A DNA stretch of 64,000 nt from OFTM10 sp964196195 (GTDB taxonomy: Bacteria; Actinomycetota; Acidimicrobiia; Acidimicrobiales; Aldehydirespiratoraceae). The stretch spans positions 1-64,000 of the forward strand of contig CAXMSE010000092.1 of NCBI GenBank assembly GCA_964196195.1, in the 5' to 3' direction. The notes under the pieces are model-generated. The model ran no database searches and was not told where the DNA came from. It saw nothing but the letters and a program-made list of their open reading frames with translations. Below, in pieces: positions 8,424 to 17,776 of the stretch (within the stretch, counting starts at the first letter, position 1; every line of letters starts with the position of its first letter). The translations under genes were made by a program, and so were the position numbers.

Positions 8424-9754
8424 CCAAGACCTACTGGTGTGAACACGCCCTCGTGGCCGATCAGGTCGAGGCTCGCGTCAGATTGACGGTGGTGGACGGA
8501 CGCTTCTCGTTGATCGAGTCGGGAGTCGATGCCGGGCCTCACGACGAGCGCTTGAAAGGCTTCGTGCTGCCGGGATTCGCCAATGCCCACAGCCACGCGT
8601 TTCATCGAGCACTGCGGAGCCGCACCCAGGCCGGAAGCGGCTCATTCTGGACCTGGCGAGAGCAGATGTATCGAGCCGCCACCAACCTCGACCCCGACTC
8701 CTATCACCGGCTCGCGAGGGCCACCTTCGCCGAGATGGTGTGTGCGGGAGTGACCACCGTCGGCGAGTTCCATTACCTGCATCATCAGCCTGATGGCACC
8801 GCTTACCGAGACCCCAACGCGATGGGTGAGGCGGTGCTGGCTGCGGCCGCCGACGCCGGGATCCGGATCACCCTGCTCGACACCGTGTACCTCCACGGAG
8901 GTCTGTCGGCCCGAGGCCACGCACCGCTTGATCGGTTCCAGCAACGTTTCGCCGATGCCAGCGCCGACGCCTGGATCGGTCGTGTCGGCGATCTCGCCAT
9001 CAGCGGATCTGCCAGGTTGGGAGCTGCTCTCCATTCAGTGCGGGCGGTCGACCGAGATTCCGCGGCTCGGGTGGCGACGTGGGCCGGCGAGAAGGGGTGC
9101 CCACTCCACGTTCATCTCTCCGAACAGGTGGCCGAGAACGAGCAATGTCTCGATCATCACGGCCTCACCCCCACCGCCGTACTCGCTGAGTCCGGTGCGC
9201 TCAACGACTCGACCACCGCCATCCACGCCACCCATCTCACCGATGCTGATATCGCCGCCCTGGCCGATTCCGGAGCCACGGTTGCGTTGTGTCCCACCAC
9301 GGAGCGAGATCTCGCCGACGGGATCGGCCCTGCCGCGGCCCTCTCGCAGGCGGGTGTCGCACTCGCTTTGGGATCCGACTCTCACGCCGTCATCGACATG
9401 TTCGAGGAGGCACGGGCCCTTGAGCTCGATGAGCGGCTGGGGTCGGGGGTGCGAGGGTCGTTCTCCGCCTCCGAACTCGTATTGGCCGCAACGGAGACTG
9501 GTCACAGTGCCCTCGGCTGGACAGATGGGGGTCGGATCCGCCGCGGCGCCCGCGCTGATCTGGTGGCGGTGAGGCTCGACTCGGTTCGCACCGCGGGGTC
9601 CCCAGCCGACAGCGTGGTGATGTTCGCGGCCGGTGCCGAGGATGTCACCGACGTCTTCATCGACGGCACACGTGTGGTCGGCGATGGCGTCCATGTCACG
9701 ATCGACGTGCCCGCGGAGTTGGGTTCGAGCATCCAGGAGGTCATGTCGCCATGA
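8420..9754 (+). CDS. hutF: formimidoylglutamate deiminase HutF
   Basis: A 444-residue amidohydrolase-superfamily enzyme that deiminates N-formimino-L-glutamate to N-formyl-L-glutamate plus ammonia. Metal-binding HSH is in GFANAHSHAFHRALR, with the HutF-type continuation FWTWREQMYRAA. Further metal ligands appear in HVHLSEQ, in AIHATHLTD and at the Asp of LALGSDSHAVID. The N-terminal beta sandwich and C-terminal ADLVAVRLDS piece complete a normal-length protein. GTG start overlaps the def stop, and its own stop overlaps the hutI ATG. Choosing HutF over HutE/HutG commits the pathway to a formylglutamate intermediate. Confidence 0.93.
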   Translation: MTKTYWCEHALVADQVEARVRLTVVDGRFSLIESGVDAGPHDERLKGFVLPGFANAHSHAFHRALRSRTQAGSGSFWTWREQMYRAATNLDPDSYHRLARATFAEMVCAGVTTVGEFHYLHHQPDGTAYRDPNAMGEAVLAAAADAGIRITLLDTVYLHGGLSARGHAPLDRFQQRFADASADAWIGRVGDLAISGSARLGAALHSVRAVDRDSAARVATWAGEKGCPLHVHLSEQVAENEQCLDHHGLTPTAVLAESGALNDSTTAIHATHLTDADIAALADSGATVALCPTTERDLADGIGPAAALSQAGVALALGSDSHAVIDMFEEARALELDERLGSGVRGSFSASELVLAATETGHSALGWTDGGRIRRGARADLVAVRLDSVRTAGSPADSVVMFAAGAEDVTDVFIDGTRVVGDGVHVTIDVPAELGSSIQEVMSP

Positions 9755-10929
9755 GTGGGTCACTCGTCATCGACAACATCGGGCAGCTGGTCACCAACGA
9801 TCCGTCCATCGGAGAGGGAGAGCTCGGGATCGTCAGGGATGCATCCCTGGTGATCGAGGACGGCACGGTGGTAGCGGTTGGAGCCGCTGGCGCGATCGCC
9901 GATGAGCAGATCGATGCGCGAGGCGCTTGCGTCCTCCCCGGGTTCGTCGATTCACACACCCATCTCGTCTTCGCGGGGGATCGGGCCGAGGAGTTCACCG
10001 CGCGCATGGCGGGCCGGCCCTACGACGGAGGTGGCATCCGGGTCACCACCGATGCCACCAGATCGGCGACCACTCACGAACTGAGTCGCCTCACCGAGCT
10101 TCGCTTGGCCGAAGCCCACCGAGCTGGCACGACCACGATCGAGATCAAGTCCGGCTACGGGCTCAACGTCGCCGACGAGGTGCGCAGCCTCGAGGTGGCC
10201 GAGCGCTATACGACCGAGGCCACCTTTCTCGGAGCTCACCTGGTGCCGTTGGAGTACGAGGGCCGGACCGACGACTACGTCGACCTGGTCTGCACGGAGA
10301 TGGTGGCGGCTGCGGCCCCTCATGCTCGGTGGGTCGATGTGTTCTGTGAGACCGGAGCGTTCGACGCCGACCAGACCCGTGCCGTACTTGCCGCAGGACG
10401 AGACGTGGGTCTTGTTGGCCGTATCCATGGCAACCAGCTGGGCCCGGGACCGGGAGTTCAGGTGGCGGTGGAATGCGGGTGCGCCTCGGTCGACCATTGC
10501 ACCTATCTGACCGACTCCGACATCGAGGCCCTCGCGTCGAGCGACACCGTCGCCACCTTCCTGCCGGCAGCCGACTTCAGCACCCGCCAGCCCTATCCAG
10601 ACGCTCGAAGGGTGATCGATGCCGGAGCAAAGGTGGCGATCGCCTCCAACTGCAACCCCGGGTCGAGCTACACGACCTCGATGTCGTTTTGTATCGCAAT
10701 CGCGGTGCGCGACATGTTCATGACCATCGACGAGGCGATCCAGGCCGCCACCATCGGTGGCGCAAAAGCTTTGCGGCGTGACGACATCGGCCGCCTCACG
10801 CCCGGGTGCCTCGGGCATGCCACGATCCTCGACGCACCCACACATCATCACCTCGCGTATAGACCCGGTGTACCCCTCGTGCGCCATACTGTCGGTCCGC
10901 TAGGTGATTTCGTCACCTCATCTGACTGA
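9751..10929 (+). CDS. hutI: imidazolonepropionase HutI
   Basis: A 392-residue amidohydrolase that opens the ring of 4-imidazolone-5-propionate to give N-formimino-L-glutamate. Signatures: metal-binding DSHTHLVFAGDRAEEFTARM, substrate-loop TIEIKSGYGLN, VGRIHGNQLG, ASVDHCTYLTDSDIEAL and the Asn-rich IASNCNPGSSYTTSM. The C-terminus fits the family. Its start overlaps hutF by 4 nt, so the order is hutU-def-hutF-hutI with all junctions coupled. Confidence 0.95.
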   Translation: MSGSLVIDNIGQLVTNDPSIGEGELGIVRDASLVIEDGTVVAVGAAGAIADEQIDARGACVLPGFVDSHTHLVFAGDRAEEFTARMAGRPYDGGGIRVTTDATRSATTHELSRLTELRLAEAHRAGTTTIEIKSGYGLNVADEVRSLEVAERYTTEATFLGAHLVPLEYEGRTDDYVDLVCTEMVAAAAPHARWVDVFCETGAFDADQTRAVLAAGRDVGLVGRIHGNQLGPGPGVQVAVECGCASVDHCTYLTDSDIEALASSDTVATFLPAADFSTRQPYPDARRVIDAGAKVAIASNCNPGSSYTTSMSFCIAIAVRDMFMTIDEAIQAATIGGAKALRRDDIGRLTPGCLGHATILDAPTHHHLAYRPGVPLVRHTVGPLGDFVTSSD

Positions 10930-10945
10930 TCAACAGGAGCCGATC

Positions 10946-12025
10946 ATGGCCGTGGGCCGAGTCCGACCGTCCGTCACCGCCCTTGCCGCCTACCGTCCAG
11001 GCAAGGCGGCGAGCCAGGCCGAGGAGGAGCACGGGATTAGCCATGCCATCAAGCTCGCCTCAAACGAGAATCCCTACGACCCCGCTCCCTCGGTGATCGC
11101 CGCCATCCAGGCAGCAGCGTCGGGGGTCAACCGCTACAGCGACCACCGGGCCACGGAACTGAGGTCTCGCATCGCCGATTGGGTCGGCGTAGCCAGCGAT
11201 CAGGTCGCGGTTGGATGCGGCTCGGTGGGCCTGCTCCAGCAACTCTGCCTCGCCTACCTCGACCCCGGCGACGAGGTGGTCTACCCCTGGCCGTCGTTCG
11301 AGGCCTACCCCATCAACGTCAAGGTGATGGCGGGAGTCCCGGTCACCACCGGCCTGATCGATCACGCCTTCGATCTCGACGCGGTAGCGGCCGCGGTCAC
11401 CCCCCGCACCAAGCTCGTGATGCTGGCCACCCCCAACAACCCCACCGGCACCGCGGTGAGCACCACCGACCTCGCCTCCCTACTGCAACGGCTCCCCAAC
11501 GACGTGGTGGTGCTGGTCGATGAGGCCTACCGGGAGTTCTCCGACCCAGCCCTCGGCGATCCCGTGACCGACCTTCTCCCCTCGCACCCCAACGTTGTGG
11601 TGAGCCGCACCTTCTCCAAGGCCTACGGCCTGGCCGGACTGCGCACCGGCTATGTGATCGCCCACCCCGAGGTGGTCATGGAGCTCGACAAGGTGCTGCT
11701 CGCTTTCGCGTCGAACATGCTCGCCCAGGCGGCAAGCCTCGCGGTGCTCGATGCGCTCGACGAGATACAGCCCAGGATCGATCTGCTGCTCGCCGAACGC
11801 GCACGGGTGATAGCTGCTCTGGCCGACCTCGGCTGGGACGTGCCCGATGCAAACGCCAACTTCGTCTACATCCCAATGTCGGAAGGCGCCGATGAGGTCC
11901 ATCTCGGACTCGAGAAGAACGGTGTCGTCACCCGGCCCTTCCCGGGCCAGGGCATTCGCGTCACCATCGGCACACCCGAGGAGAACGATCGCTTCCTCGC
12001 CACCCTGGCCGAGGTCACCGCCTAG
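10946..12025 (+). CDS. hisC: histidinol-phosphate/aromatic aminotransferase (HisC/Pat family)
   Basis: A 359-residue class I/II PLP aminotransferase. N-terminal IKLASNENPYDPAPSV is the HisC signature; TPNNPTGTAVS, VLVDEAYREFSD and the PLP lysine motif SRTFSKAYGLAGLRTGYV follow. HisC transaminates histidinol phosphate; actinobacterial Pat enzymes use aromatic amino acids and have the same motifs. ATG 10946 has AGGAG 7 nt upstream, so I prefer it over an in-frame start inside hutI. It lies 16 nt after hutI and is likely cotranscribed with the histidine-degradation genes. This placement suggests a catabolic or aromatic role rather than biosynthesis (inference). Confidence 0.85.
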   Translation: MAVGRVRPSVTALAAYRPGKAASQAEEEHGISHAIKLASNENPYDPAPSVIAAIQAAASGVNRYSDHRATELRSRIADWVGVASDQVAVGCGSVGLLQQLCLAYLDPGDEVVYPWPSFEAYPINVKVMAGVPVTTGLIDHAFDLDAVAAAVTPRTKLVMLATPNNPTGTAVSTTDLASLLQRLPNDVVVLVDEAYREFSDPALGDPVTDLLPSHPNVVVSRTFSKAYGLAGLRTGYVIAHPEVVMELDKVLLAFASNMLAQAASLAVLDALDEIQPRIDLLLAERARVIAALADLGWDVPDANANFVYIPMSEGADEVHLGLEKNGVVTRPFPGQGIRVTIGTPEENDRFLATLAEVTA

Positions 12026-12047
12026 GGCCGAGGGTTCAGGTCGGCTC

Positions 12048-13076
12048 TCAAGCGTCGCTGAAACCCTGAAGCACCCCCACCACATTTGTGCCCAGGGCGT
12101 CGGTTGCGTAGCCCCCCTCCATCACCAGCAGGGTAGGGAGCCCGAGACCAGCGATTCGGTGGCCCAGGGTGGGGTAGTCGTGGGTGGCGAGACGGAAGTG
12201 TGAGATCGGGTCGTGTTCGAACGTGTCGACGCCGAGCGAGACCACGAGAGCATCTGCCCCGGCCGCGAGAAGCCATGCCGCCGCGGTGGCGAAGGCTTCG
12301 AACCAGGCTTCCGCTCCGGTGCCGCGCGGAAGGGGGAGGTTGAGGTTGGAGCCCTCGCCGGGACCTTCGCCCCGCTCGTCGCCATGGCCGAGGAAGTAGG
12401 GGAATTCGTCGCGCGGATCCGCGTGGATCGAGCAGAACAACACATCGTCGCGGCCGTAGAAGATGTCTTGGGTGCCGTTGCCATGGTGGTAATCGACATC
12501 GAGCATCGCCACCCTGTCGGCACCCAGTTCGAGGAGGCGCTCAGTGGCTAGGGCCGCGTTGTTGAGATAGCAGTAGCCGCCGAACTGATCTCGCATCGCG
12601 TGGTGGCCGGGCGGTCGACAACGGGCGAAGGCGGCGCCTCCGGTGTGGGCGACGTGCTTGGCTGCGGTATCGGCGATCGAGGCGCTCGCCCGAACCGCCC
12701 CCCAGGTGCCCTCGGCGATGGAACAGTCGGCCGCGAAGCTGTAATAGCCGAGCTGGGCCTGAGGATCTCGAGGGCGAATGGATCGGAAGCGACGGGCGGG
12801 CCAACCGAATGCCATCGCAGCCGGCGCCTGCTTGCCGGCCTCCACCCAGCGCGGCCACGCCGTCGACAAGAATTCGATGTAGTCGGGGTCGTGGACGCGC
12901 TGCGCGAGCTCGTGGTCGAACGGATCGGGGTCGACCGGTGGGCCAAAGCCTGCCGCAGACAGGGCCGAGTCGATGGCGCGGGCACGGTCTGGTCCCTCCC
13001 ATGAAGCAATCAGTTCGGTGCCGTCGAGTTCGAGGCAGTGATGGTGGCGATGGGCGTCGGAGCTCACGATCAACAT
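12048..13076 (-). CDS. histone-deacetylase-fold amidohydrolase (acetylpolyamine amidohydrolase-like)
   Basis: A 342-residue Zn-dependent hydrolase of the arginase/deacetylase superfamily. Motifs: FARCRPPGHHAMRDQFGGYC (catalytic His pair), VAMLDVDYHHGNGTQDIFYG (metal Asp and His), FCSIHADP and LVVSLGVDTFEHDP (second metal Asp). Bacterial members remove acetyl groups from acetylpolyamines or other small amides. ATG 13076 is preferred because AAGGA lies upstream and the protein then begins MLIVSSDAHR as in AphA-type proteins. It converges on hisC with a 22-nt gap. A polyamine role would fit the gamma-glutamylation-like genes at 25.8-29.8 kb, but that link is weak. Confidence 0.85.
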   Translation of the reverse strand: MLIVSSDAHRHHHCLELDGTELIASWEGPDRARAIDSALSAAGFGPPVDPDPFDHELAQRVHDPDYIEFLSTAWPRWVEAGKQAPAAMAFGWPARRFRSIRPRDPQAQLGYYSFAADCSIAEGTWGAVRASASIADTAAKHVAHTGGAAFARCRPPGHHAMRDQFGGYCYLNNAALATERLLELGADRVAMLDVDYHHGNGTQDIFYGRDDVLFCSIHADPRDEFPYFLGHGDERGEGPGEGSNLNLPLPRGTGAEAWFEAFATAAAWLLAAGADALVVSLGVDTFEHDPISHFRLATHDYPTLGHRIAGLGLPTLLVMEGGYATDALGTNVVGVLQGFSDA

Positions 13077-13120
13077 GCGGGGATCCTTGCACGGTCTGGG
13101 CAGCGACCGGACAAGCGGCC

Positions 13121-13126
13121 TAGCGT
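13121..13126 (+). promoter_or_regulatory. predicted -10 box TAGCGT upstream of the LLM oxidoreductase
   Basis: TAGCGT ends 8 nt before ATG 13135, and no Shine-Dalgarno lies between them. This is consistent with a leaderless transcript. Confidence 0.4.
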
Positions 13127-13134
13127 CGGCGCTC

Positions 13135-14013
13135 ATGACCCATGAACTCAAGTTCGGATGGCTCTCACCGGTGATCGGTAACGCGGGGAGTGATCATCAA
13201 TCGATCGTCATCTACCAGGAGGAACACATCCTCCCCACCGTCGTCGAGTATTTCGACTCCCTGTGGATCGCCGACCACTTCTACGGTTTCGACGCCCGCA
13301 CCGATCCATTCCTCGAGGCCTGGACCACCCTCACCTGGTTGGCCGCGAGATTCCCCGACGTGATGCTCTGTCACCACGTTCTCGGCCACGGATACCGGCC
13401 ACCGGCGCTCACCGCGAAGATGGCGGCCACCCTCCAGACCCTGTCCGGGGGTCGCTTCATTCTCGGTATAGGCGCAGGTTGGCGAGGCGGGGAGTACGAG
13501 GCCTACGGCTACGACTTCCCCAAGCCGTCGGTCCGCTTCGCAGAGCTCGAGGAGATGCTGGAGATCTGCCGGTTGATGTGGACCGAGGATCATCCCACCT
13601 TCCAGGGCGAGTACTTCTCGATCGATGACGCCGCCGCGCCGCCCCTGCCCGACATCGTTCCCCCTATCTGTATCGGTGCCTCGGGTGAGAAGATCGGTCT
13701 GCCGCTGGTCGGGCGCCAGGCCGACATGTGGAACTGCTCCGCCCGAAATGTCGACGACTGGAACCGCAAACTCGGGATTGTCCGGGACTCCGCGGCAGCG
13801 GCCCGGCGTGACCCCCACGACATCGAACTCTGCACAACCCTCGAAGCGCCCCTGCCCACCACAGATGCCGAGAGCGAGGAGTTGGCAACGAAAGTCCGCG
13901 ACCTCGTCGACCTCGGCCTGAGCTACTTCACGATGGACTTCGGTCATCCACTCACACCCGAGCACGTGCATCGGTTCGCCGACCAGGTGATCGACGTGGT
14001 CCGGGCCGGGTGA
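13135..14013 (+). CDS. LLM-class (F420/FMN-dependent) oxidoreductase
   Basis: A 292-residue luciferase-like monooxygenase-fold protein. Features of the class: N-terminal FGWLSPVIGN, FDSLWIADHFYGFDARTDPF, LTWLAARFPDVMLCHHVLGH, and LSGGRFILGIGAGWRGGEYE with the glycine-rich cofactor loop. Actinobacterial members usually use coenzyme F420, some use FMN; the sequence alone does not settle which. The substrate is unknown. ATG 13135 is used rather than the upstream GTG inside the divergent gene because a -10-like box sits just before it. Its stop overlaps the following MFS gene (GTGA at 14010), so the two may act together. Confidence 0.85.
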   Translation: MTHELKFGWLSPVIGNAGSDHQSIVIYQEEHILPTVVEYFDSLWIADHFYGFDARTDPFLEAWTTLTWLAARFPDVMLCHHVLGHGYRPPALTAKMAATLQTLSGGRFILGIGAGWRGGEYEAYGYDFPKPSVRFAELEEMLEICRLMWTEDHPTFQGEYFSIDDAAAPPLPDIVPPICIGASGEKIGLPLVGRQADMWNCSARNVDDWNRKLGIVRDSAAAARRDPHDIELCTTLEAPLPTTDAESEELATKVRDLVDLGLSYFTMDFGHPLTPEHVHRFADQVIDVVRAG

Positions 14014-15263
14014 TCGGGGCCAGCACGCGCGGCCGAATTCCTGGTCCGATCAAGGGCCTGCTGTTCACCTTCTTCATCTCTGCGTTCGCGGTTGTCGGCC
14101 AGGTGACGATCGTTGGCAAGCAGGTTTTCGATATGACGGGCAACGAGCTCGATCTGGGCCTTCTCGGGCTGGCCGAGTTCATTCCGATCGCCGTGCTTTC
14201 ACCCCTGACCGGTGCCATCGCCGATCGAATCGATCGACGCATGATCTATGCCGGTGGTCTCGCAGGCGAGTTGGCATCGTCGGTGGGGCTGTTTCTTTAT
14301 GTCAATACCGAGCCGACTTCGGTCTTGCCGATATTTGTGCTCGTGTTCGTGTTCGGTGTCGCCCGGGCGTTCGTGGCGCCCGCTTCGCGGGCTCTGCCCA
14401 TCGATCTTGCACCACCGGAGATGGTGGAGAGGGTGATTGCGCTCAGGGCGGTCGCGTTCCAGGCCGGACTGATTCTCGGGCCGATCACCTTCGGCTTTGT
14501 GTTCGTGGTCGACCCTGCTCTTCCTCATGCCATTGCCGCTGTCGCGTTTCTCATTGCGGTCGTGGCCGTAGTCGCGATCCCGAAGCCCCCAACCAGGAAG
14601 CTGGCCACCTCGGGCGGTCGTCAAGCCCTGCGCGACGCAGGTGAAGGCTTGCGGTTCATCCGGCGCCAACCCATCGTGTTCGGGGCCATCACCCTCGACT
14701 TGTTCGCGGTGCTTTTCGGCGGGATCATCGCCCTTCTCCCCGCCATCGCTGAGGATCGTCTCGGTGTCGGAGCGGTGGGACTCGGCTGGCTCAGGGCTGC
14801 GATCGGGATCGGGGGTGGAGCGGTGGCCCTCACCTTGTCGGCGAGGCCGCTGCGGCGCCACGTGGGGCGGGTATTGCTCTCTGTGATCGCCGTGTTCGGA
14901 CTGATGACGATCGTGATAGGTGTGACCGACGAGTATGCAGTCGCCTTTGTAGCCCTGGTGATTGCGGCAGGGGCGGACACCATTTCGATGTTCATTCGCT
15001 CCACCCTCGTGCCTCTCGCCACGCCAGAGGAGATGCGAGGCCGGGTGCTGGCTATGGAAAACGTCTTCATCGGTGCATCCAACGAGTTGGGAGCGGTGGA
15101 GAGCGGTCTCACCGCGGCCGCCTTCGGCCTTGTCGGGGCGATCGTGTTCGGAGGGGTCGGGACCCTCGTGGTGGTGGCGGTCTGGTGGCGTTTCTTCCCC
15201 GCCCTTCGTGATGTCGACACATTCGCCGAAGCCCGGCTCGAGGCGCAGGCGGCTCCTCCGTGA
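14010..15263 (+). CDS. MFS transporter (MFS_3/EntS-like exporter)
   Basis: A 417-residue membrane protein with about 12 hydrophobic helices. The first half has GLLGLAEFIPIAVLSPLTGA, then the MFS loop motif GAIADRIDRRMIYAGG between helices 2 and 3. The second half repeats the fold with FGAITLDLFAVLFGGIIALL and ends with a charged tail. The closest type is the MFS_3/EntS exporter group. GTG 14010 overlaps the LLM oxidoreductase stop, suggesting cotranscription. The exported compound cannot be told from the sequence. Confidence 0.85.
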   Translation: MIGASTRGRIPGPIKGLLFTFFISAFAVVGQVTIVGKQVFDMTGNELDLGLLGLAEFIPIAVLSPLTGAIADRIDRRMIYAGGLAGELASSVGLFLYVNTEPTSVLPIFVLVFVFGVARAFVAPASRALPIDLAPPEMVERVIALRAVAFQAGLILGPITFGFVFVVDPALPHAIAAVAFLIAVVAVVAIPKPPTRKLATSGGRQALRDAGEGLRFIRRQPIVFGAITLDLFAVLFGGIIALLPAIAEDRLGVGAVGLGWLRAAIGIGGGAVALTLSARPLRRHVGRVLLSVIAVFGLMTIVIGVTDEYAVAFVALVIAAGADTISMFIRSTLVPLATPEEMRGRVLAMENVFIGASNELGAVESGLTAAAFGLVGAIVFGGVGTLVVVAVWWRFFPALRDVDTFAEARLEAQAAPP

Positions 15264-15293
15264 GGTCGCCGTTGGGTGTTCGTTCCAGGTCCG

Positions 15294-15299
15294 TAGTCT
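15294..15299 (+). promoter_or_regulatory. predicted -10 box TAGTCT for a leaderless EamA-family gene
   Basis: TAGTCT lies 6 nt before GTG 15306 with no Shine-Dalgarno between, so the transcript is predicted to begin at the start codon. Confidence 0.45.
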
Positions 15300-15305
15300 C
15301 AGCGG

Positions 15306-16145
15306 GTGGGAATCCTTCTCGGCCTCGTCACCGCGGTGATGTTTGGCACCGGCGACTTCATCGGTGGTCTCGCTGGTAGGAGGATGCACGTTTTGCGCGC
15401 CCTGGCCAGTGCTCACCTGGTCGGTCTGGTCGGTGTGACGGCGGCATCGGTGATGTTCGCGGAGAGTTTCCGTTGGGAGGATCTCGGCCTGGGTGCGCTG
15501 GCGGGCGCCTTCGGCTTCGTCGGATTGGGCCTGCTCTATCGGGGCCTGGCGCGCGGCCCCATGGGGGTGGTCGCTCCACTCACTGCCATCACTTCGGCCG
15601 CGGTGCCGGCTCTGTGGGGCACGATCGTCGAGGACGACTCGATCAGGACCCTGGGTTGGATCGGCGTGGCACTGGCGCTGCTCGCCGTTGGCCTGGTGTC
15701 GTGGTCCGACGACGGGGGAGCAGCCCGTGTCTCGTCGAGGGTGGTGGGGGAAGCCCTGGTGGCGGGCGTCGGCTTCGGCCTGATGTTCGTGGTGCTCGGC
15801 CATGCAGACGCGGCGAGCGCTCCATGGCCGATCGTGGGTGCCAGGCTTCTGACCACTTCGGTGCTGCTGGCGGGGTTCTTCGCCGCGGGGCGCAGAGTCT
15901 TCCCGCGAGACCGTGTCTCCTGGTGGCTGGTGCTGGGGCTCGGGCTGTTCGACACGGCTTCGAATGCGGTGTTTCTCTACGCGGTCGATCGCGGATCGCT
16001 CACGGTGGTGGCCGTCGTTTCTTCCCTCTACCCGATCGCCACGGTGCTCTTGGCGCGGGTGGTGCTCGGCGAGCGGATGAACCGGGTGCAGGTTGGGGGC
16101 TTCCTCGCCGCCATGCTTGCAACCGGTCTGATCGCCGCGGGCTAG
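15306..16145 (+). CDS. EamA/DMT superfamily transporter
   Basis: A 279-residue integral membrane protein with about ten hydrophobic helices and an internal duplication typical of the drug/metabolite transporter superfamily. Repeat 1 includes GILLGLVTAVMFGTGDFIGG and GLLYRGLARGPMGVVAPLTA. Repeat 2 includes VFLYAVDRGSLTVVAVVSSL then YPIATVLLARVVLGERMNRV, the hallmark end of EamA domains. It was started at GTG 15306 because a -10-like box lies 6 nt upstream. Substrate unknown. Confidence 0.85.
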   Translation: MGILLGLVTAVMFGTGDFIGGLAGRRMHVLRALASAHLVGLVGVTAASVMFAESFRWEDLGLGALAGAFGFVGLGLLYRGLARGPMGVVAPLTAITSAAVPALWGTIVEDDSIRTLGWIGVALALLAVGLVSWSDDGGAARVSSRVVGEALVAGVGFGLMFVVLGHADAASAPWPIVGARLLTTSVLLAGFFAAGRRVFPRDRVSWWLVLGLGLFDTASNAVFLYAVDRGSLTVVAVVSSLYPIATVLLARVVLGERMNRVQVGGFLAAMLATGLIAAG

Positions 16146-16255
16146 AGGATCCACGGCCTCCTCGGTCGGGAGGTACTTGCGTTGTCGGCCTCCAGGCTCC
16201 ACAATATGTCCGTACATTCCGCAGCCGTGTGGAACCAACCGGAATCGGGGGGCGT

Positions 16256-17767
16256 GTGACGAGGCTTGGTTTCTTGCTCGACAGCGATTCGTGTATCGGC
16301 TGTCATGCGTGCACGGTGGCGTGTAAGTCTGAGCATGACGTGCCTCTCGGGGTGAATCGGACCTGGGTGAAGTACATCGAGACGGGCGTGTTCCCGAATG
16401 TGGCTCGCCACTTCTCTGTGATGCGCTGCAATCAGTGTGAAGACGCTCCGTGCATGACGATCTGTCCCACCAACGCGCTCTACCGCGCTGATAATGGCGT
16501 GGTCGACTTCGACGACTCGAATTGCATCGGCTGTAAGGGATGTATGAACGCGTGCCCTTACGACGCGATCTACATCAACCCGGCCACCAACACCGCCAAC
16601 AAGTGCAACTTCTGCAATCACCGGGTGGAGGTCGGTTTGGAGCCGGCGTGCGTGATCGTCTGTCCGACCCACGCGATCAAGGTGGCCGATTTCGACGATC
16701 CGCTCAACCAAGCCACAAAGATCATTAGCCGCGAGGATGTGGCGGTGAGGGCGCCGGAGCAGGGCACAAATCCGCAGGTGTACTACCGCGGAGCAGATCA
16801 GGCGTCGCTGAATCCGTTGCGTACTGCGATCGCGGCCGACGGGATGATCTGGGCCGACACCACTGCGGACCATCCCACCATGCCTCCCGATGCGGAGGGT
16901 GTTGTGGCTCGCACCACCTACACCACGTCTCATCAGATGACCTGGAAGGAGAAGGTGTCGGGTTATCTGGTCACCAAGGCCATCGCTGCGGGGGTGATGC
17001 TGGTGGCCGGCTTGCTGGCCTTGCTGGGTCACAGCGATGTGCAGGCCGCGGTGGGCGTGGTTCCGCCGATGATCGCCGGAGTCTTCCTCGGCCTCACCGG
17101 TGTTTTGCTGGTGACCGACCTGAAACAACCCGCGAGATTCCACTACCTCATCACTCGGGGCAGTTGGGACTCATGGCTGGTGAAGGGGGCCTACATCCTC
17201 ATGGGCTTCGCGGTGTGTTTGGCTCTGTGGTGGATCGGTGGGCTCACCGAGTCTGCCGGCCTCATCGACGTGATGGTGATCCCCACCGCCCTGTTCGCGG
17301 CGGGTACCGCTGGTTACACCGCGTACCTCTTCGGACAATGTGAGGGCCGCGACCTTTGGCAGTCGCCGCTGCTGCTGCCTACCTTGCTGGCTCAGACAGT
17401 CACCGCGGGCGGTGCTGTCTACGCGATCCTCGATCTGCTCATGGACGTTCCTGATCCAGAGGCGATCCGGTGGGTGCTCCTCGGAGGAGCCTTGTCCACC
17501 GCCGCGCTGATCGCGGTCGAGATCACGTCGAAGGGCACTCCACACGTGGAGGCCGCCATCCGCGAGATGACAGAGGGTAGGTATCAGATCAAGTTCCTCA
17601 TCGGGGTGGTGGTCGGATTGCTGATCCCGGCGGCCCTGGTGATCATTGCCCTGTCGGCCGACTCCGGCGCGGTCCTGCCGGCGGTAGCGGGTGTGGCGGC
17701 GATCGTGGGCATGTGGTTCTACGAGGATTCATTCGTCCGTGCCGGTCAGTCCGTGCCGCTTTCCTAG
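16256..17767 (+). CDS. fusion of four-cluster ferredoxin subunit and NrfD-type membrane anchor
   Basis: A 503-residue fusion that joins what are usually two subunits of a molybdoenzyme. Residues about 1-190 are a DmsB/PsrB-like ferredoxin with four cysteine groups: CIGCHACTVACKSE, CNQCEDAPCMTICP, CIGCKGCMNACP and CNFCNHR...PACVIVCP. Residues about 240-503 have eight hydrophobic helices and the NrfD/PsrC-type ending FVRAGQSVPLS. The protein would pass electrons between the downstream molybdopterin subunit and the quinone pool. GTG 16256 gives an N-terminus MTRLGFLLDSDSCIGC typical of the ferredoxin subunits; the frame is open further upstream only as an alternative frame of the preceding transporter. 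Confidence 0.88.
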   Translation: MTRLGFLLDSDSCIGCHACTVACKSEHDVPLGVNRTWVKYIETGVFPNVARHFSVMRCNQCEDAPCMTICPTNALYRADNGVVDFDDSNCIGCKGCMNACPYDAIYINPATNTANKCNFCNHRVEVGLEPACVIVCPTHAIKVADFDDPLNQATKIISREDVAVRAPEQGTNPQVYYRGADQASLNPLRTAIAADGMIWADTTADHPTMPPDAEGVVARTTYTTSHQMTWKEKVSGYLVTKAIAAGVMLVAGLLALLGHSDVQAAVGVVPPMIAGVFLGLTGVLLVTDLKQPARFHYLITRGSWDSWLVKGAYILMGFAVCLALWWIGGLTESAGLIDVMVIPTALFAAGTAGYTAYLFGQCEGRDLWQSPLLLPTLLAQTVTAGGAVYAILDLLMDVPDPEAIRWVLLGGALSTAALIAVEITSKGTPHVEAAIREMTEGRYQIKFLIGVVVGLLIPAALVIIALSADSGAVLPAVAGVAAIVGMWFYEDSFVRAGQSVPLS

Positions 17768-17776
17768 GAGATTTCG

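Noticed and set aside
14199..16238. A 679-codon open frame on the minus strand across the MFS and EamA transporter genes
   Set aside because: Composition is rich in His, Arg, Gln and Pro with no family motif; it is antisense to two well-supported transporters and arises from high GC.
15473..17767. One continuous frame joining an alternate reading of the EamA gene to the ferredoxin/NrfD protein
   Set aside because: The first 260 codons are a shadow of the transporter; the protein starts naturally at GTG 16256.
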